From Schoenoplectus triqueter (taxonomy: Eukaryota; Streptophyta; Magnoliopsida; Poales; Cyperaceae), in contig CAXKVV010000616.1 of NCBI GenBank assembly GCA_964058805.1, positions 1-21,396 of the forward strand: a stretch of 21,396 nt of DNA. The letters run 5' to 3'. This document shows, piece by piece, positions 1 to 8,921 of this stretch. The notes under the pieces are model-generated. The model had not been told where the DNA came from and did no database searches. It saw only the letters and a program-made list of their open reading frames with translations. The stretch's first letter is position 1; each line of letters opens with the position of its first letter. The position numbers were made by a program, and so were the translations under genes.

Positions 1-366
1 AAATAGTATTCTGTTTGAATGACGAAACAGTTGAAAGTAACTCATTAATGTTTCGTCTTTAGAATGAAATGTTAATGAAAATAAGTTGTTTTGTGAATGT
101 TTGTTTCGTTATTCCATCCTGAATTTCATATGGATGTTATTAATCAATTTTAGATGATGAAATGTTTGAAAACCCTAGACCCGCGATCATATATCCCCTC
201 TCCTCTCTTGTCTTTTTCACTCGTTGCTCAGCGTCTCTCCTCTCATTTCTTTGCTTTCGCAGACTAAACCCTAAGCGTTCTCTCTATCTCCAGCGTTAAA
301 CCATCTCGATCGACAATCACAGCTTAAATCTCTAACTCTCTCTCACAAATCTGCCAGGTCTTAGAG
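1..366 (+). promoter_or_regulatory. Candidate plant promoter and 5'UTR with two telo-box motifs
   Basis: AAACCCTA-type telo-box motifs occur at about 169-176 and 266-274 (AAACCCTAA). They sit around a pyrimidine-rich stretch at 195-330 (repeated CTCTCC/TCTCTC), with a TATA-like CATATAT at about 188-194. In plants this combination is common upstream of housekeeping and translation-related genes; that is family knowledge, and expression here is inference. A 9-bp inverted repeat, GACGAAACA / TGTTTCGTC, lies at 21-29 and 49-57 and has no assigned role. The first ATG downstream is at 367. No transcript evidence is available, so the TSS is not placed. Confidence 0.45.
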
Positions 367-615
367 ATGACCCCTCAGGAACCCATCGATCCATCATTGC
401 CTCGTCGTTTGGTTGTAAAACTCTAGCCAGGCATGTGCGTGTACGTCATTGCCTGTAAGGTTGTCGAGCCTCCACTCGATGATCTTTGGGCAAGTTTCCA
501 GCTCGATAAAGCCAAGGGCTCAAAGATTATGACAGAACACATCATTAGGCTGAGAAACTGGTCAAAAATTATTGATGGAGGACTCGTCACCACTAGGCAG
601 GCACCACGGACTGTG
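367..615 (+). pseudogene. First coding exon of an unrecognised gene, broken by an in-frame stop
   Basis: From ATG 367 the frame reads 19 codons (MTPQEPIDPSLPRRL...), meets TAG at 424-426, and continues open in the same frame to about 615. The second part includes VVEPPLDDLWASFQLDKAKG and ends near TTRQAPRTV. At 616 there is a strong plant splice donor, GTATGT, in phase 0 relative to ATG 367. Codon use and charged/hydrophobic texture look protein-like, unlike the rest of the window. I do not recognise the family. The telo-box 5' end, long leader and donor suggest the true first exon of a gene. The in-frame TAG means a pseudogene, a start at the internal ATG 433, or a sequencing/allelic error. 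The next exon is not securely identified; the downstream intron-like region holds a solo LTR. Confidence 0.45.
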
Positions 616-1887
616 GTATGTGATTATATATTGTGATGTTGAAGGTAAAGAAAAAAGACAGAAAGAAAGAAAGAAAAAGAGAGGGAGAGAGAAGAAAGAA
701 AGAGAGGGAGGTCATTTATTTATTTTTTAACTGTTATTTCTTCAATTTTATTTTTTTCATTCATTTCACTTTTTTTTCTGTCTTTGCTAGCAGGTCTTGC
801 TATTGTCTTTATTGTTGTTGTCTTTGCTCTTGATGTTTTTATTGTGTAAGAATGGTTGATTTTGATTTATTATTTTGAGCCTAATATTTCCGATGATGAG
901 TAAATCCTCTTTTACTTGAAATATCCGAGCAAATATTAGTATTTGATCAAATGTTTTCACTTGTTAGTATATAAGTATCTGAGAATTATTAGTTACTGGT
1001 TTATTGTCTTGTTGGCCTGGCTTGTTAGTTGCATTTCTAGTTTGTTACTTGTTGACTTATTATTTGACATGCTTGTTGGCATGTTACCTTGTTATTTTGT
1101 TTGTACTTGTTGCTATGTTAATATCTGAGAATTGTAAGTTATTGACTTATGAGTTTGGCTTGTTAGTTGTTGCATTTCTACTTTGTTAGTTGCAGGCTTG
1201 TTATTTGGCATGCTTGTAGAGTTATTAACATGTTGTTTTATTTATATTTGTTAGTATGTCAGTATATGAGAATTGTTAGTTACTGACTTATTGCTTTGTT
1301 GGCCTCGCTTGTTAGTTGTATTTCTAGTTTGTTGCTTGCTGGCTTGTTATTTGACATGCTTCTTAGCTTGTTGCTTTGAAACGAAACTGAATGATGATGT
1401 CTGTGATGGTGAGGCATGAACTTGTGCTAATGTGAAGGTTTAAGGATCTATCAATATGTCACTTTGTTAGTAATTCTATCTTGGGTTGTTACTTGACTTG
1501 TTAGTCGTTGTCTTCCTAACCTTATTAGTTGATGGCTTGTAGTTTTTTTTTATTGTTGGCTTCTGGTCTTATTGTATTTTTAGTTTGTTAGTTACTAGCT
1601 TATTATTTGCCATGTAGCAATGCAGCATGCTTGTTGTCTTATTGGTTGTTGCCTTATACTTATAGCATGGAGTGTCAAATTCTTTTTGGCTCTCTAGATC
1701 TCAAGTAATGATTTTCAATGATGATAGATATTTAATTGTTTGCATATTTAGTCATTGGTTGAGATTTCTAGTATGACTGAGAAAAGAGTTTGAGATCTAG
1801 GTTGAGATGAAAGATTATATTTTGCTTATTTATAAGTTATAATATGTAAGTTTTAATTGTATTGATATGCAAGTTTTAGTACATTTT
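616..1887 (+). other. T-rich intron-like sequence downstream of the broken exon
   Basis: It starts at a GTATGT donor. A purine tract follows at 646-710 (GAAAGAAAGAAA, then AGAGGGAGAG), and then a T-rich sequence typical of plant introns. I found no convincing open frame: short frames at 633-833, 943-1128 and 1004-1189 are low-complexity or lie inside the tandem repeat. No acceptor followed by a coding exon is visible before the LTR that begins at 1888. Confidence 0.4.
976..1380. repeat. Three imperfect tandem copies of a ~143-bp T-rich unit
   Basis: Each unit opens with a TATCTGAGAATT-like motif (about 976, 1121 and 1261). It then runs through TTAGTTACTG.CTTATT, GGC.TG.CTTGTTAGTTG, ATTTCTAGTTTGTT and TTATTTGACATGCTTG. 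Spacings are about 146 and 140 bp. Related but more decayed pieces (CTTGTTAGT, TTATTTGCCATG) continue to about 1640. The array lies inside the intron-like region and has no coding capacity. Confidence 0.6.
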
Positions 1888-3597
1888 TGTTGGGAAAAGA
1901 TTGTAGCTTAAGAGAAATAATTTTTTTTTTTTAAGTTCAATCATTAGATCTAGTGTCAAGAGTGTTTCCAAACAGGTTTGCTTAAAAGCCTAATTAACAA
2001 AGAAGATGATTAACCTTTGAGTTGATCTCTAAATAAACTTAGAAGAGAGATGGTTCGATCTACTACCCTCTTCCTTGTCTTACTCTTCCAATGATGGTGG
2101 TGGCAAGTTTCCCACTTGTGAAGCCTCTAAGCTATCCACCAAATATTAAAGATGATGTTAATCAACTTCGGCTAGAAAGTTTACTATTAGCAAAGATTTA
2201 ATCATAGTTTAACTCTCTTGCAAAAATCTAAAATTTTTTTAAGAGGATTTATTTCTCAACACATGAGAGGAGAGGAAGAGATAAAAAAGGAGAGAAAGAG
2301 ACAATGAACACTTTTAATTTTCATCCATAATAGAGGAAGAGAGAGAAAGTCACACATAAAGCAATAAATAACTCCTTTAAATAGTTTCGAACTTAGGATA
2401 TCTAATACCATCCATTCCTAGGCAGCCATGGGTCATCAAATGACCTAATTTTGAGCTTCAATGCTATTTAAATGATTCTTACTTATTTTCCTATCATTTC
2501 ATAAAATTTAATATCCAATTTATATCACATATAAACATATGGGATTTATTTCTCTTCTTATGTGTTGATTTAATTCATAATCATGTTACACATATTATAA
2601 ATTATACTAGAATTATTTTATATTATCTAATAGTATAAAATTACTTATATATTAATATCATACGACTTACTAAAATTAATTATAATATTTATAATTAATT
2701 TAGACTATGTCATATGCATATCCAATATACTATATTAATATATTTTCTTTCAATCTTTTATGGTTTGACCCTTTGGGATCCCATCATGTTGGTAATAAAA
2801 TTAAACCATTTAATTTCATTAATAAAAAATACAATTAGCCAAGGTACATTGATTACCCAAATGATGTGGATGAATATGCCAACCAAGTCGTGGTCCCTGA
2901 AATATAAGAATATATTTTGTGTCAATTCTTTACCACGTGATATTTTAATAATTACAAAGTAGGATTGTGTCATCCTTTGCCAATTATTATTTCTTAATTT
3001 TCTGAAGATTAATTATAATATGATTAACCGTTAATCATATGGCATGCACATAATTTATTTACATCAAGGGGCCGAGAGATATCATCATCTATATCATACA
3101 TAGAGAGCAATGATATCTTGATGTGTATTGTTCCTCCGCACAAGCCATATACACTGCAATAATTGTCTGTATAATTACTGATTAAAGTAAGCGTTCGATA
3201 GTATCAACAATGTACGTGTCTTATGTAGGAATAATAAACATCTCAACATTAGAATTCAAATCACAATGAAATATCAATGACACGTAACACAATCCATATA
3301 ATATTTCATTTTGAGTCTGTCTAGTGTTATACAAATCATTGTATACACTTGTGTGATTAGATCGATAATTCCTTATCGAGTGACCTGTAGAACTTGATCA
3401 GCATCTGCCTCACACACTGAACTTATAATGGTCAATTAGTGTTCCTTACTAATTATCAAGATCAGAGACGTTTAGAGTAGTCATATTTATTTCATTAGTA
3501 GAGTTCTACAATTCAAGTCATCAACACGAATGTTCCATAAAATATGTTAACTAAACAATTGATCTAATGATTGGGTCTAGGACACATATCACTAACA
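1888..3597 (-). mobile_element. Solo LTR of a Ty1/copia-type retrotransposon (minus orientation)
   Basis: Read on the minus strand, the element begins TGTTAGTGATATGTGTCC (from 3597) and ends ...CTTTTCCCAACA (at 1888). These are the TGTT...AACA termini usual for plant copia LTRs, and the CCCAACA end is typical. At 1.7 kb it is long but within range for large plant copia families. A TATA-like CTATTTAAAGG lies on the minus strand at about 2374-2384, followed by a CT-rich leader, consistent with an LTR promoter. There is no adjoining primer-binding site, polypurine tract, gag-pol frame or second LTR, so it is a solo LTR. The 5-bp flanks (ATTTT at 1883-1887, TATTA at 3598-3602) do not match. The short frames at 2714-2973 lie inside the LTR and are not genes. 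Confidence 0.72.
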
Positions 3598-4497
3598 TAT
3601 TAAATATTAAAATCTGGTTTATAATAATGGTATTGAACGTGGATTTGTAATATAGGTTGAATTGGTGTGTTAAATTGTAATATTGAAATTTGATTTTTAT
3701 AAATTATAAAGTTCAATTGCTCTTCTAAATGATCAATAATTTCTAATCATTTTAGTCATTTATTTCATTTCAGTTAACGAAACAGTTAATGCATCATATT
3801 ATATTTGTGTTACATCCTTTAAACAGTTATCGAAATGAAAATTATTAATTGTCTCTTAAATAAAACAGTTAACGCAATTTATTATTTTCGTGACCGTTAT
3901 AAACGTCTGACACCCCTATACATATGACTTAATGGTACATTCAATGTTTATAATATATATTTTTTTAAATATTATTTAAATTCTAATTATGAATATGTTT
4001 TTAATGACTTAAAATGGATATTAAATTCGAAATGACTATAATGTTATTTAAATTCAACTATTAAATCTTCAAATTATATGATGAAAGCCAAAATATTCTT
4101 TAAATTGACTAAAATTTGATATTTGTTCTATCTTAAATCATTACAAACACACATGATTTTGAATTTCATTAAAACAATATTTACTAAAAAGATGTACCTG
4201 AATATATTATACAAATTAGAGGTACACTGAAATTACTCTTAATTTAATCGAGCACTCAAATTTTAATTAAAAGGGGCAGGGATTTTTTTTCAGTGACTAG
4301 TTACTGGCTTAGAGCGCCCTCGATAAGAAAGAATACGACAGGAAAATGCATATTTTTCCCTTTATAAATCAACAAACTAATTAATATAATTTATTTTAAA
4401 ATTTGTTTTTGAAATAAATGTGAGATCTTTGTCATCCAACTTTGATTTTTTTTTATTCGAAAGTGAAACTAACTATTATATCATAAATAGAAAAGCA
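3598..4497. other. AT-rich intergenic sequence, no gene seen
   Basis: No open frame, RNA gene or complete repeat is visible. The only pattern is a small cluster of AACAGTTAAC-like words at about 3771-3790, 3821-3831 and 3863-3875, several followed by CG. These match the core bound by plant MYB proteins but are short enough to be chance. Confidence 0.5.
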
Positions 4498-4505
4498 ATA
4501 AATAA

Positions 4506-4540
<35 letters not shown>

Positions 4541-4573
4541 TATTATTATTATTATTATTATTATTATTTTATT
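4498..4573. repeat. Self-complementary microsatellite (AAT)n then (ATT)n
   Basis: About ten AAT units run directly into about ten ATT units, separated by a short AAAAATATT centre, and flanked by complementary AATAAAATA / TATTTTATT. The whole can fold into one long A/T hairpin. It is a simple repeat with no coding meaning. Confidence 0.9.
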
Positions 4574-5258
4574 AGAATTAATTATTATTAATTACAACAT
4601 ATATGCGCTTATATGTAATAAATATATATTATATAATGGACTGTCAAATTATACCCGTAATGAAGTGATCAAATTATGTATCAGATTTATTATATGTCAT
4701 TAGAAGTGAGCCCTTTAATGTGTAAAATGTGTATTAATGACTTTATGATTTAGTGATGGTCTGAATTATATAAAATCTGATAATAATATAATTATGCTAT
4801 TGGTCTCTGGAGAACACAACTATAGACAACTTTTCTGATTAAGCAGTGAACCCGTTAAGATAGAATTTGGATCCAATATGTACCTGTCAAGACATAACCG
4901 CACTCAGTTATATGGGCATCCATATATATGTAGGGATACTGTTGTTTTTGAAATGATTCTCATTTTCCTCACTTTCTGCCACCCTTTCGTTTTCCCAACA
5001 GATCCATCTCTCTCTCTTAACACAGTTCCAGAAGAGAAGAAATTGTCGGCGCCGGTCCTCTCAATCACTCCATCGGATTAGAGGAAGATCGCTGGAAGGC
5101 TAAATCAGTCTGTGTATCTCTGGAAGACCGACAATATGGATTAAGATAATATAATTTATGTTTGTAGTTCATTAGAGGATCACGGCTATACATTAAAATT
5201 TCTAACATATTTAATAATGATTATTATTGCAACAATATTCATGTGCGTGTCTATATAT
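4574..5258. other. Intergenic, with one weak coding-like patch at 4990-5140
   Basis: Most of this is AT-rich and featureless. Around 4960-5140 the composition changes to a CT-rich, more balanced stretch (ATCCATCTCTCTCTC, then GTCGGCGCCGGTCC). It contains a short + frame ending in a TAG at 5079-5081. The texture resembles a plant leader or exon remnant, but there is no homology I recognise and the upstream part of the frame is not protein-like. I would not call a gene. Confidence 0.3.
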
Positions 5259-5260
5259 AT

Positions 5261-5508
5261 GGGGAGGGATTACTTTGACAATCTTAACTATGGATTTTAA
5301 ATAAATTTAAAAAAATCTGAAAAATAAATAAATTGGAACCATTACAAATTGTATGAATTTTTGGTGATCTTTGAATAATAAAATCGCATGAAATTTAAAA
5401 CACTATTCATCCATAAATAAAGAAACATATTTATAATTTTTAAGATTTTTCATATTTTACAACGTCTTTATTAAGAATGTCAAAGTAACCCATTGTCAAG
5501 GATCCCCG
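5261..5508. mobile_element. Foldback MITE, family M1 (copy M1a)
   Basis: The left end reads GGGGAGGGATTACTTTGACA. The right end, read in reverse complement, gives GGGGATCCTTGACAATGGG then TTACTTTGACATTCTTAA. The interior is AT-rich and partly self-complementary: GATCTTTGAATAATAAAAT and GCATGAAATTTAAAA pair loosely with flanking text. The flanks are TA-rich (TATATAT / TATAGATA). The same terminal words, (G)GGGA.GGATC...CTTGACAAT, recur at 10473 and 19347, defining a family. No coding capacity. Confidence 0.6.
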
Positions 5509-5538
5509 TCTATAGATAGGTAAAAATAAAAGGGAAAA

Positions 5539-5596
5539 AATAAAGGTTGGTTTCTTTGAGTTGGGAGAAGTTGGGTAGTCGAGATTTGAATCATGT
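5539..5596 (+). repeat. Left arm of a 58-bp perfect inverted repeat
   Basis: The 58 bases here are reproduced exactly in reverse complement at 6120-6177, 523 bp away. The arm starts AATAAAGGTTGGTTTCTTTG and ends TTTGAATCATGT. Identity stops sharply at both edges. This side is probably the template, since the other copy sits in a patchwork of short duplications. Confidence 0.93.
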
Positions 5597-6119
5597 TAAG
5601 TTGGAATTTACAAGTGTACTACCCCAATCAGAGTCAAACCGAGAGGAAAGTGGGAGTCTTTTGAGTTGTCGTTTCGAAATAGTCAAAATTTGCCATCCAA
5701 CGAGGAAATAATGGCGCATGGTCGTACAAATTTAATGTTTAAAACAATCCAAAAAGTTACAGATTCTATAATGAAATTTACGTGATGGGATGCAATATAC
5801 TGTCTGCATGCTGATAATAATAAATCCATGTTTCTCCGAATGATGCCACAAGATTAATTTTGGTGCTTTGTTTTTTGCAGTGCCTTTCCTCAGGCATTGA
5901 TATCTTCTTCAGTAATAGCATACGCAATTATCAGCTCCCTAATCCGGTAAAAATTAGTTAGAATTATTTTCACAAACAATATTTCAATTTAGTACGATAA
6001 AGTCAGCTTGAGGTTTAGTTGTACGTGAGTTCATTTTAAAAGTTCTTAAAAAGATTAAGATGGGTCAGCTTATATGTATACTTGTACTGAAATACATTTA
6101 TTAAATCTAGCGCGATTGT
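5597..6119. other. Intergenic with a possible 66-nt orphan exon at 5881-5946
   Basis: TTTTTTGCAG ends at 5880 and GTAAAA begins at 5947, bounding 66 nt that are open in frame 0 (CLSSGIDIFF...) and in frame +1 (AFPQALISSS...). The acceptor and donor fit plant consensus and phase 0 would match the exon ending at 615, but the protein text is not one I recognise. Without transcript support this is only a candidate. Nothing else is seen in this interval. Confidence 0.2.
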
Positions 6120-6220
6120 ACATGATTCAAATCTCGACTACCCAACTTCTCCCAACTCAAAGAAACCAACCTTTATTAAATCTAGTGCGATAAAGTCAGC
6201 TTAAATTAGAATTATTTTTA
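6120..6220. repeat. Patchwork filler: inverted 58-bp copy plus two short copies of nearby sequence
   Basis: 6120-6177 is the exact reverse complement of 5539-5596. It is followed by 6188-6202 (CGATAAAGTCAGCTT), copied from 5995-6009. Then 6203-6218 (AAATTAGAATTATTTT) matches 5951-5970 minus four bases. TTTATTAAATCTAG occurs both before the patch (6097-6110) and inside it (6172-6185). This is the pattern of templated insertion during double-strand-break repair with template switching; it is not a known element. Confidence 0.7.
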
Positions 6221-6317
6221 CCTAGTGCGATTGTTGTTGTTCACTTGTCTAAGGGGCCCTTCGGTCAGACACCAAACATAACTGAATTGTTACTTACAGA
6301 ATTAATATATATATATA

Positions 6318-6723
6318 GTAAAACTAGCGTGCTCCTAGAAGCACAGAGCTCCTCCGTGATCCTAACTCAAAACTTATATCAAATAATTTTTAAATTTTAA
6401 TTTATCACATTTATTAAATTCTTCATATTAAAATCTTGTGAGGTACAAAAATTTGAGGTGTTTTAAATTTTCTAAGTCACTTTTTTATTTTTAAAAATAA
6501 TGTACAAATATTAAATATTTTATTATTATTTTTAGAGTTCATATTCAAAAATTGAAAATAGTGACATAGAAAACTTGAAACACCTCACATTTTTGTACCC
6601 CATAAGATTTTAATATGAAAAATTTAATGAGAGTGAGAAATCTAAATTTAAAGATCATTTGTTATATTTTTTGAACTAGGATCATGAAAGAGCTCCGTAC
6701 TCCTAGGAGCACACTAGTTTTAC
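6318..6723. mobile_element. Foldback MITE, family M2 (copy M2a)
   Basis: The left end GTAAAACTAGCGTGCTCCTA (from 6318) matches the reverse complement of the right end, GTAAAACTAGTGTGCTCCTA (at 6723). About 57 bp of imperfect inverted repeat extend past GATCCTA.(C/G)TTCAAAA. The interior is AT-rich and palindromic (AAATTTGAGGTGTTTT versus AAACACCTCACATTTTT). It shares interior blocks with the copies at 10855 and 11516 (ATTATTATTTTTAGAG.T). Left flank is (TA)n; right flank is (CT)n followed by (TA)n. No transposase. Confidence 0.78.
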
Positions 6724-7805
6724 TCTCTCTCTCTATATATATATACGAGAAAAACTTTAAAAATATTTTTGTTTATTTTTAAAAGAAAAGTACGCATGTC
6801 AATTCACTTATAAACGAAATTAAAAATACCTATTTTACTGTTATTTTTTTCCTAATTAAATATAAGGAATTATGAAATATAGTACAGTACTACAGTTATG
6901 AAAGAATTTGAAAACGGATGGAATCAGTTTACCGTATTTAGCTCGTGTTTTTTTCAAGATTATTTAGATCATGGTTATCTGCTTCGGGTTTTAATAATAG
7001 ATACCATTTTATTGGAGGCCTATTTTAAATAGTGTTGTCATTCCAATTTTTTCTCAAACATACAGTTCCTTTAAAAAAAACATGCCAGAGCAATTCTTTT
7101 TAGTTTTAACTTTTAAGGATTATTTTTAACAGCACTCTACTTAATTTCCCAAATGCCACTAATCTTCCATCGTATTTTTGGAACTACTTCTGTTTAAACA
7201 TTATTTTTATATTATTCAAAAGAGTTCTTAATTTTTCATACAAGATTGTTTTTTATTTAATTACAAGAGGGACCAAATATTTTACATGTGCATTATGACA
7301 AAAATATTTGCTTAGTTATGATGGGAAAATAATCTGAGTTAACATGATGTAAATCAATCGAGTCATATGATTTTTACTCTATTTTTTTTTATCAATGACA
7401 TAAAAATATATTTAAAGATATTTTTTCTGTCCCAAAAACAGTAATCAGTAACCATGATTCAATAGTTAGGCCTTCAATTTTGGTGGATAGCTCTCTCCGT
7501 ACAAACCTGTAAAACTATACACCATTTTTAAGAAACACGTTCTTATTATTTTATACATACAATTTGGAAAATTCAATCATCTTTTCTCGAGGTTATGAAT
7601 ATACTGCATTATTGCTTACTTTTCTATTTGTTTTATTTGAGGAATGTGATAGTTGATATATATCTTGATCACTTTGATTTCAAAAGAGCCAGGATCTCCG
7701 TATCTTTGTGCGCTTTTCACTCAAAAAGACATATTATTGAATTCTAGACATCAGTTAATTTGAGCTGAATTCCCTTCTTTTTAGAGAAAAAGAGCACCGT
7801 TCATT
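6724..7805. other. AT-rich intergenic sequence, nothing recognised
   Basis: A short (CT)n(TA)n tract at 6724-6745 belongs to the M2a flank. Beyond it I see no coding frame, RNA gene, inverted repeat or long direct repeat. Confidence 0.5.
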
Positions 7806-7933
7806 ACAAAATTACAAAATATATGAACTTCAAACCCCGAAATCTACTTTGGGATTAGAATGGACAATTGCACAAAATTACAAAATATGTGAACTTCAGA
7901 CCACCGAAAATCTACTTTGGAATAGTATGGGCA
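7806..7933. repeat. Two tandem copies of a ~66-bp unit
   Basis: ACAAAATTACAAAATAT.TGAA begins at 7806 and again at 7872. Both copies continue CTTCA.ACC, CCGAAA, TCTACTTTGG and AT.AG.ATGG. The copies differ by a few substitutions and small indels. No coding meaning seen. Confidence 0.8.
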
Positions 7934-8399
7934 TTTTAGGGAAAAATTTGCATCGTCTATGTTAACTATTTAAATTATTCATTCTGTGAATTTAAAAAAT
8001 ATTGTTGTGCATATTATGTCAACTGTCGCGTTTTAAATCTGATATTAATACGAATTTAAACAGTTACTATATGTGTACAATTTAGTCTAAAGAATACAGA
8101 CTCTTCGGAGAGCACCCATTTTTATTCTTTTGACATTGTACTTCTTATTTAATAATCGGCCGTGCAATAATTGGTACAAAATAACACGGTTTAAGGTACA
8201 ACTATACAAGCCTGATTTGTTTTGTATTGGAGATAAAGATTCTTTAATCTTTTGATTGATCCAGTCACGAAAAAACAATGAAACTTTTAAGTTGAACTAA
8301 CAATCCGTTAAGATGCTCAATTTTAAATTAATCTCCGTTTAAATTCATAATTCTTTAAATTACTTTGACCGCAATCAAACACAAACATTCATACACATA
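7934..8399. other. Intergenic sequence, no gene supported
   Basis: A 63-codon minus-strand frame covers 8087-8278, but its product matches nothing I know and has no plant exon signals. No repeats were found. Confidence 0.4.
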
Positions 8400-8880
8400 G
8401 GTGGCTCATCTCACACCTTCATTCGCAAGGTATATCGGCTAAAGTTTCTCGTCCCCGGCAAGAGACTTGGCTCAAGTGTCGTCGTGCCTCGCTCCCTAAA
8501 AGAAATATAGATGAGGAAAGGTGATCCGAAAGTGAACTGGCCGAAGGGAAGGCCTGATAAAAGAAGAGTTGGACTAGAGGAGAATCTAGCATCAATAAGG
8601 GACCGGAAAGGAACCGGTTAATTTTCCAATGGTTTGGAAACAAAATTTGTCTCAAATCTTGTTTCAACCATTGAATCAATATTTCTTTCACTAATTTCAA
8701 TGCAAATTCGTTTTTCATTCTATACTTTTTCCAATCTCAATGGTAATCTAATGGTTGAAACAAGCCTTGGGATAATTTGGTTTCAAGCCCTTGAGAAATT
8801 AACCGATTCCGACCGAGAAGGATCTAGCCTACAACCTCCTAAAAAGGGAATTCCTTCGCACAAAATTTCATTAAGGTCAG
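8400..8880. other. GC-richer block, possibly transferred mitochondrial DNA, split by a MITE
   Basis: 8405-8610 and 8811-8880 are close to balanced in base composition (GTCCCCGGCAAGAGACTTGG; GTGTCGTCGTGCCTCGCTCC; GGGAAGGCCTGATAAAAGAA) and stand out from the ~70% AT surroundings. The style resembles plant mitochondrial intergenic DNA; this is an impression from composition and wording, not a match I can verify. The two halves appear to be one block interrupted by the 200-bp element at 8611-8810. The minus-strand frame 8419-8718 crosses the insertion and is not a nuclear gene. Confidence 0.35.
8611..8810. mobile_element. 200-bp inverted-repeat MITE (M6) with near-matching 10-bp flanks
   Basis: The left end GAACCGGTTAATTTTCCAAT and the right end, in reverse complement GGAATCGGTTAATTTCTCAA, begin ~65-bp imperfect arms. 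The arms run to about 8677 and 8743 and share CTTGTTTCAACCATT at their inner ends. Flanks GACCGGAAAG (8601-8610) and GACCGAGAAG (8811-8820) agree at 8 of 10 positions, as an aged Mutator-type 9-10 bp target duplication would. Non-coding. Confidence 0.6.
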
Positions 8881-8921
8881 TTAAATTATTTTAGGGCCTG
8901 AAATATGGCTTGCATAACTTA

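Noticed and set aside
2714..2973. Overlapping frames on both strands
   Set aside because: Both lie inside the copia-like LTR, which is non-coding.
3771..3875. Cluster of AACAGTTAAC words as a MYB-responsive element
   Set aside because: Short A/T-rich words expected by chance here; no gene nearby for them to control.
4878..5081. 67-codon + frame
   Set aside because: Mixed composition with a CT-rich tail resembling a leader, but no recognisable domain or splice structure; kept only as a note.
8087..8278. 63-codon minus-strand frame
   Set aside because: No family resemblance, no exon signals, length within chance for this composition.
8419..8718. 99-codon minus-strand frame
   Set aside because: It crosses the edge of the 200-bp MITE, so it cannot be an ancestral gene; part may echo organelle DNA.
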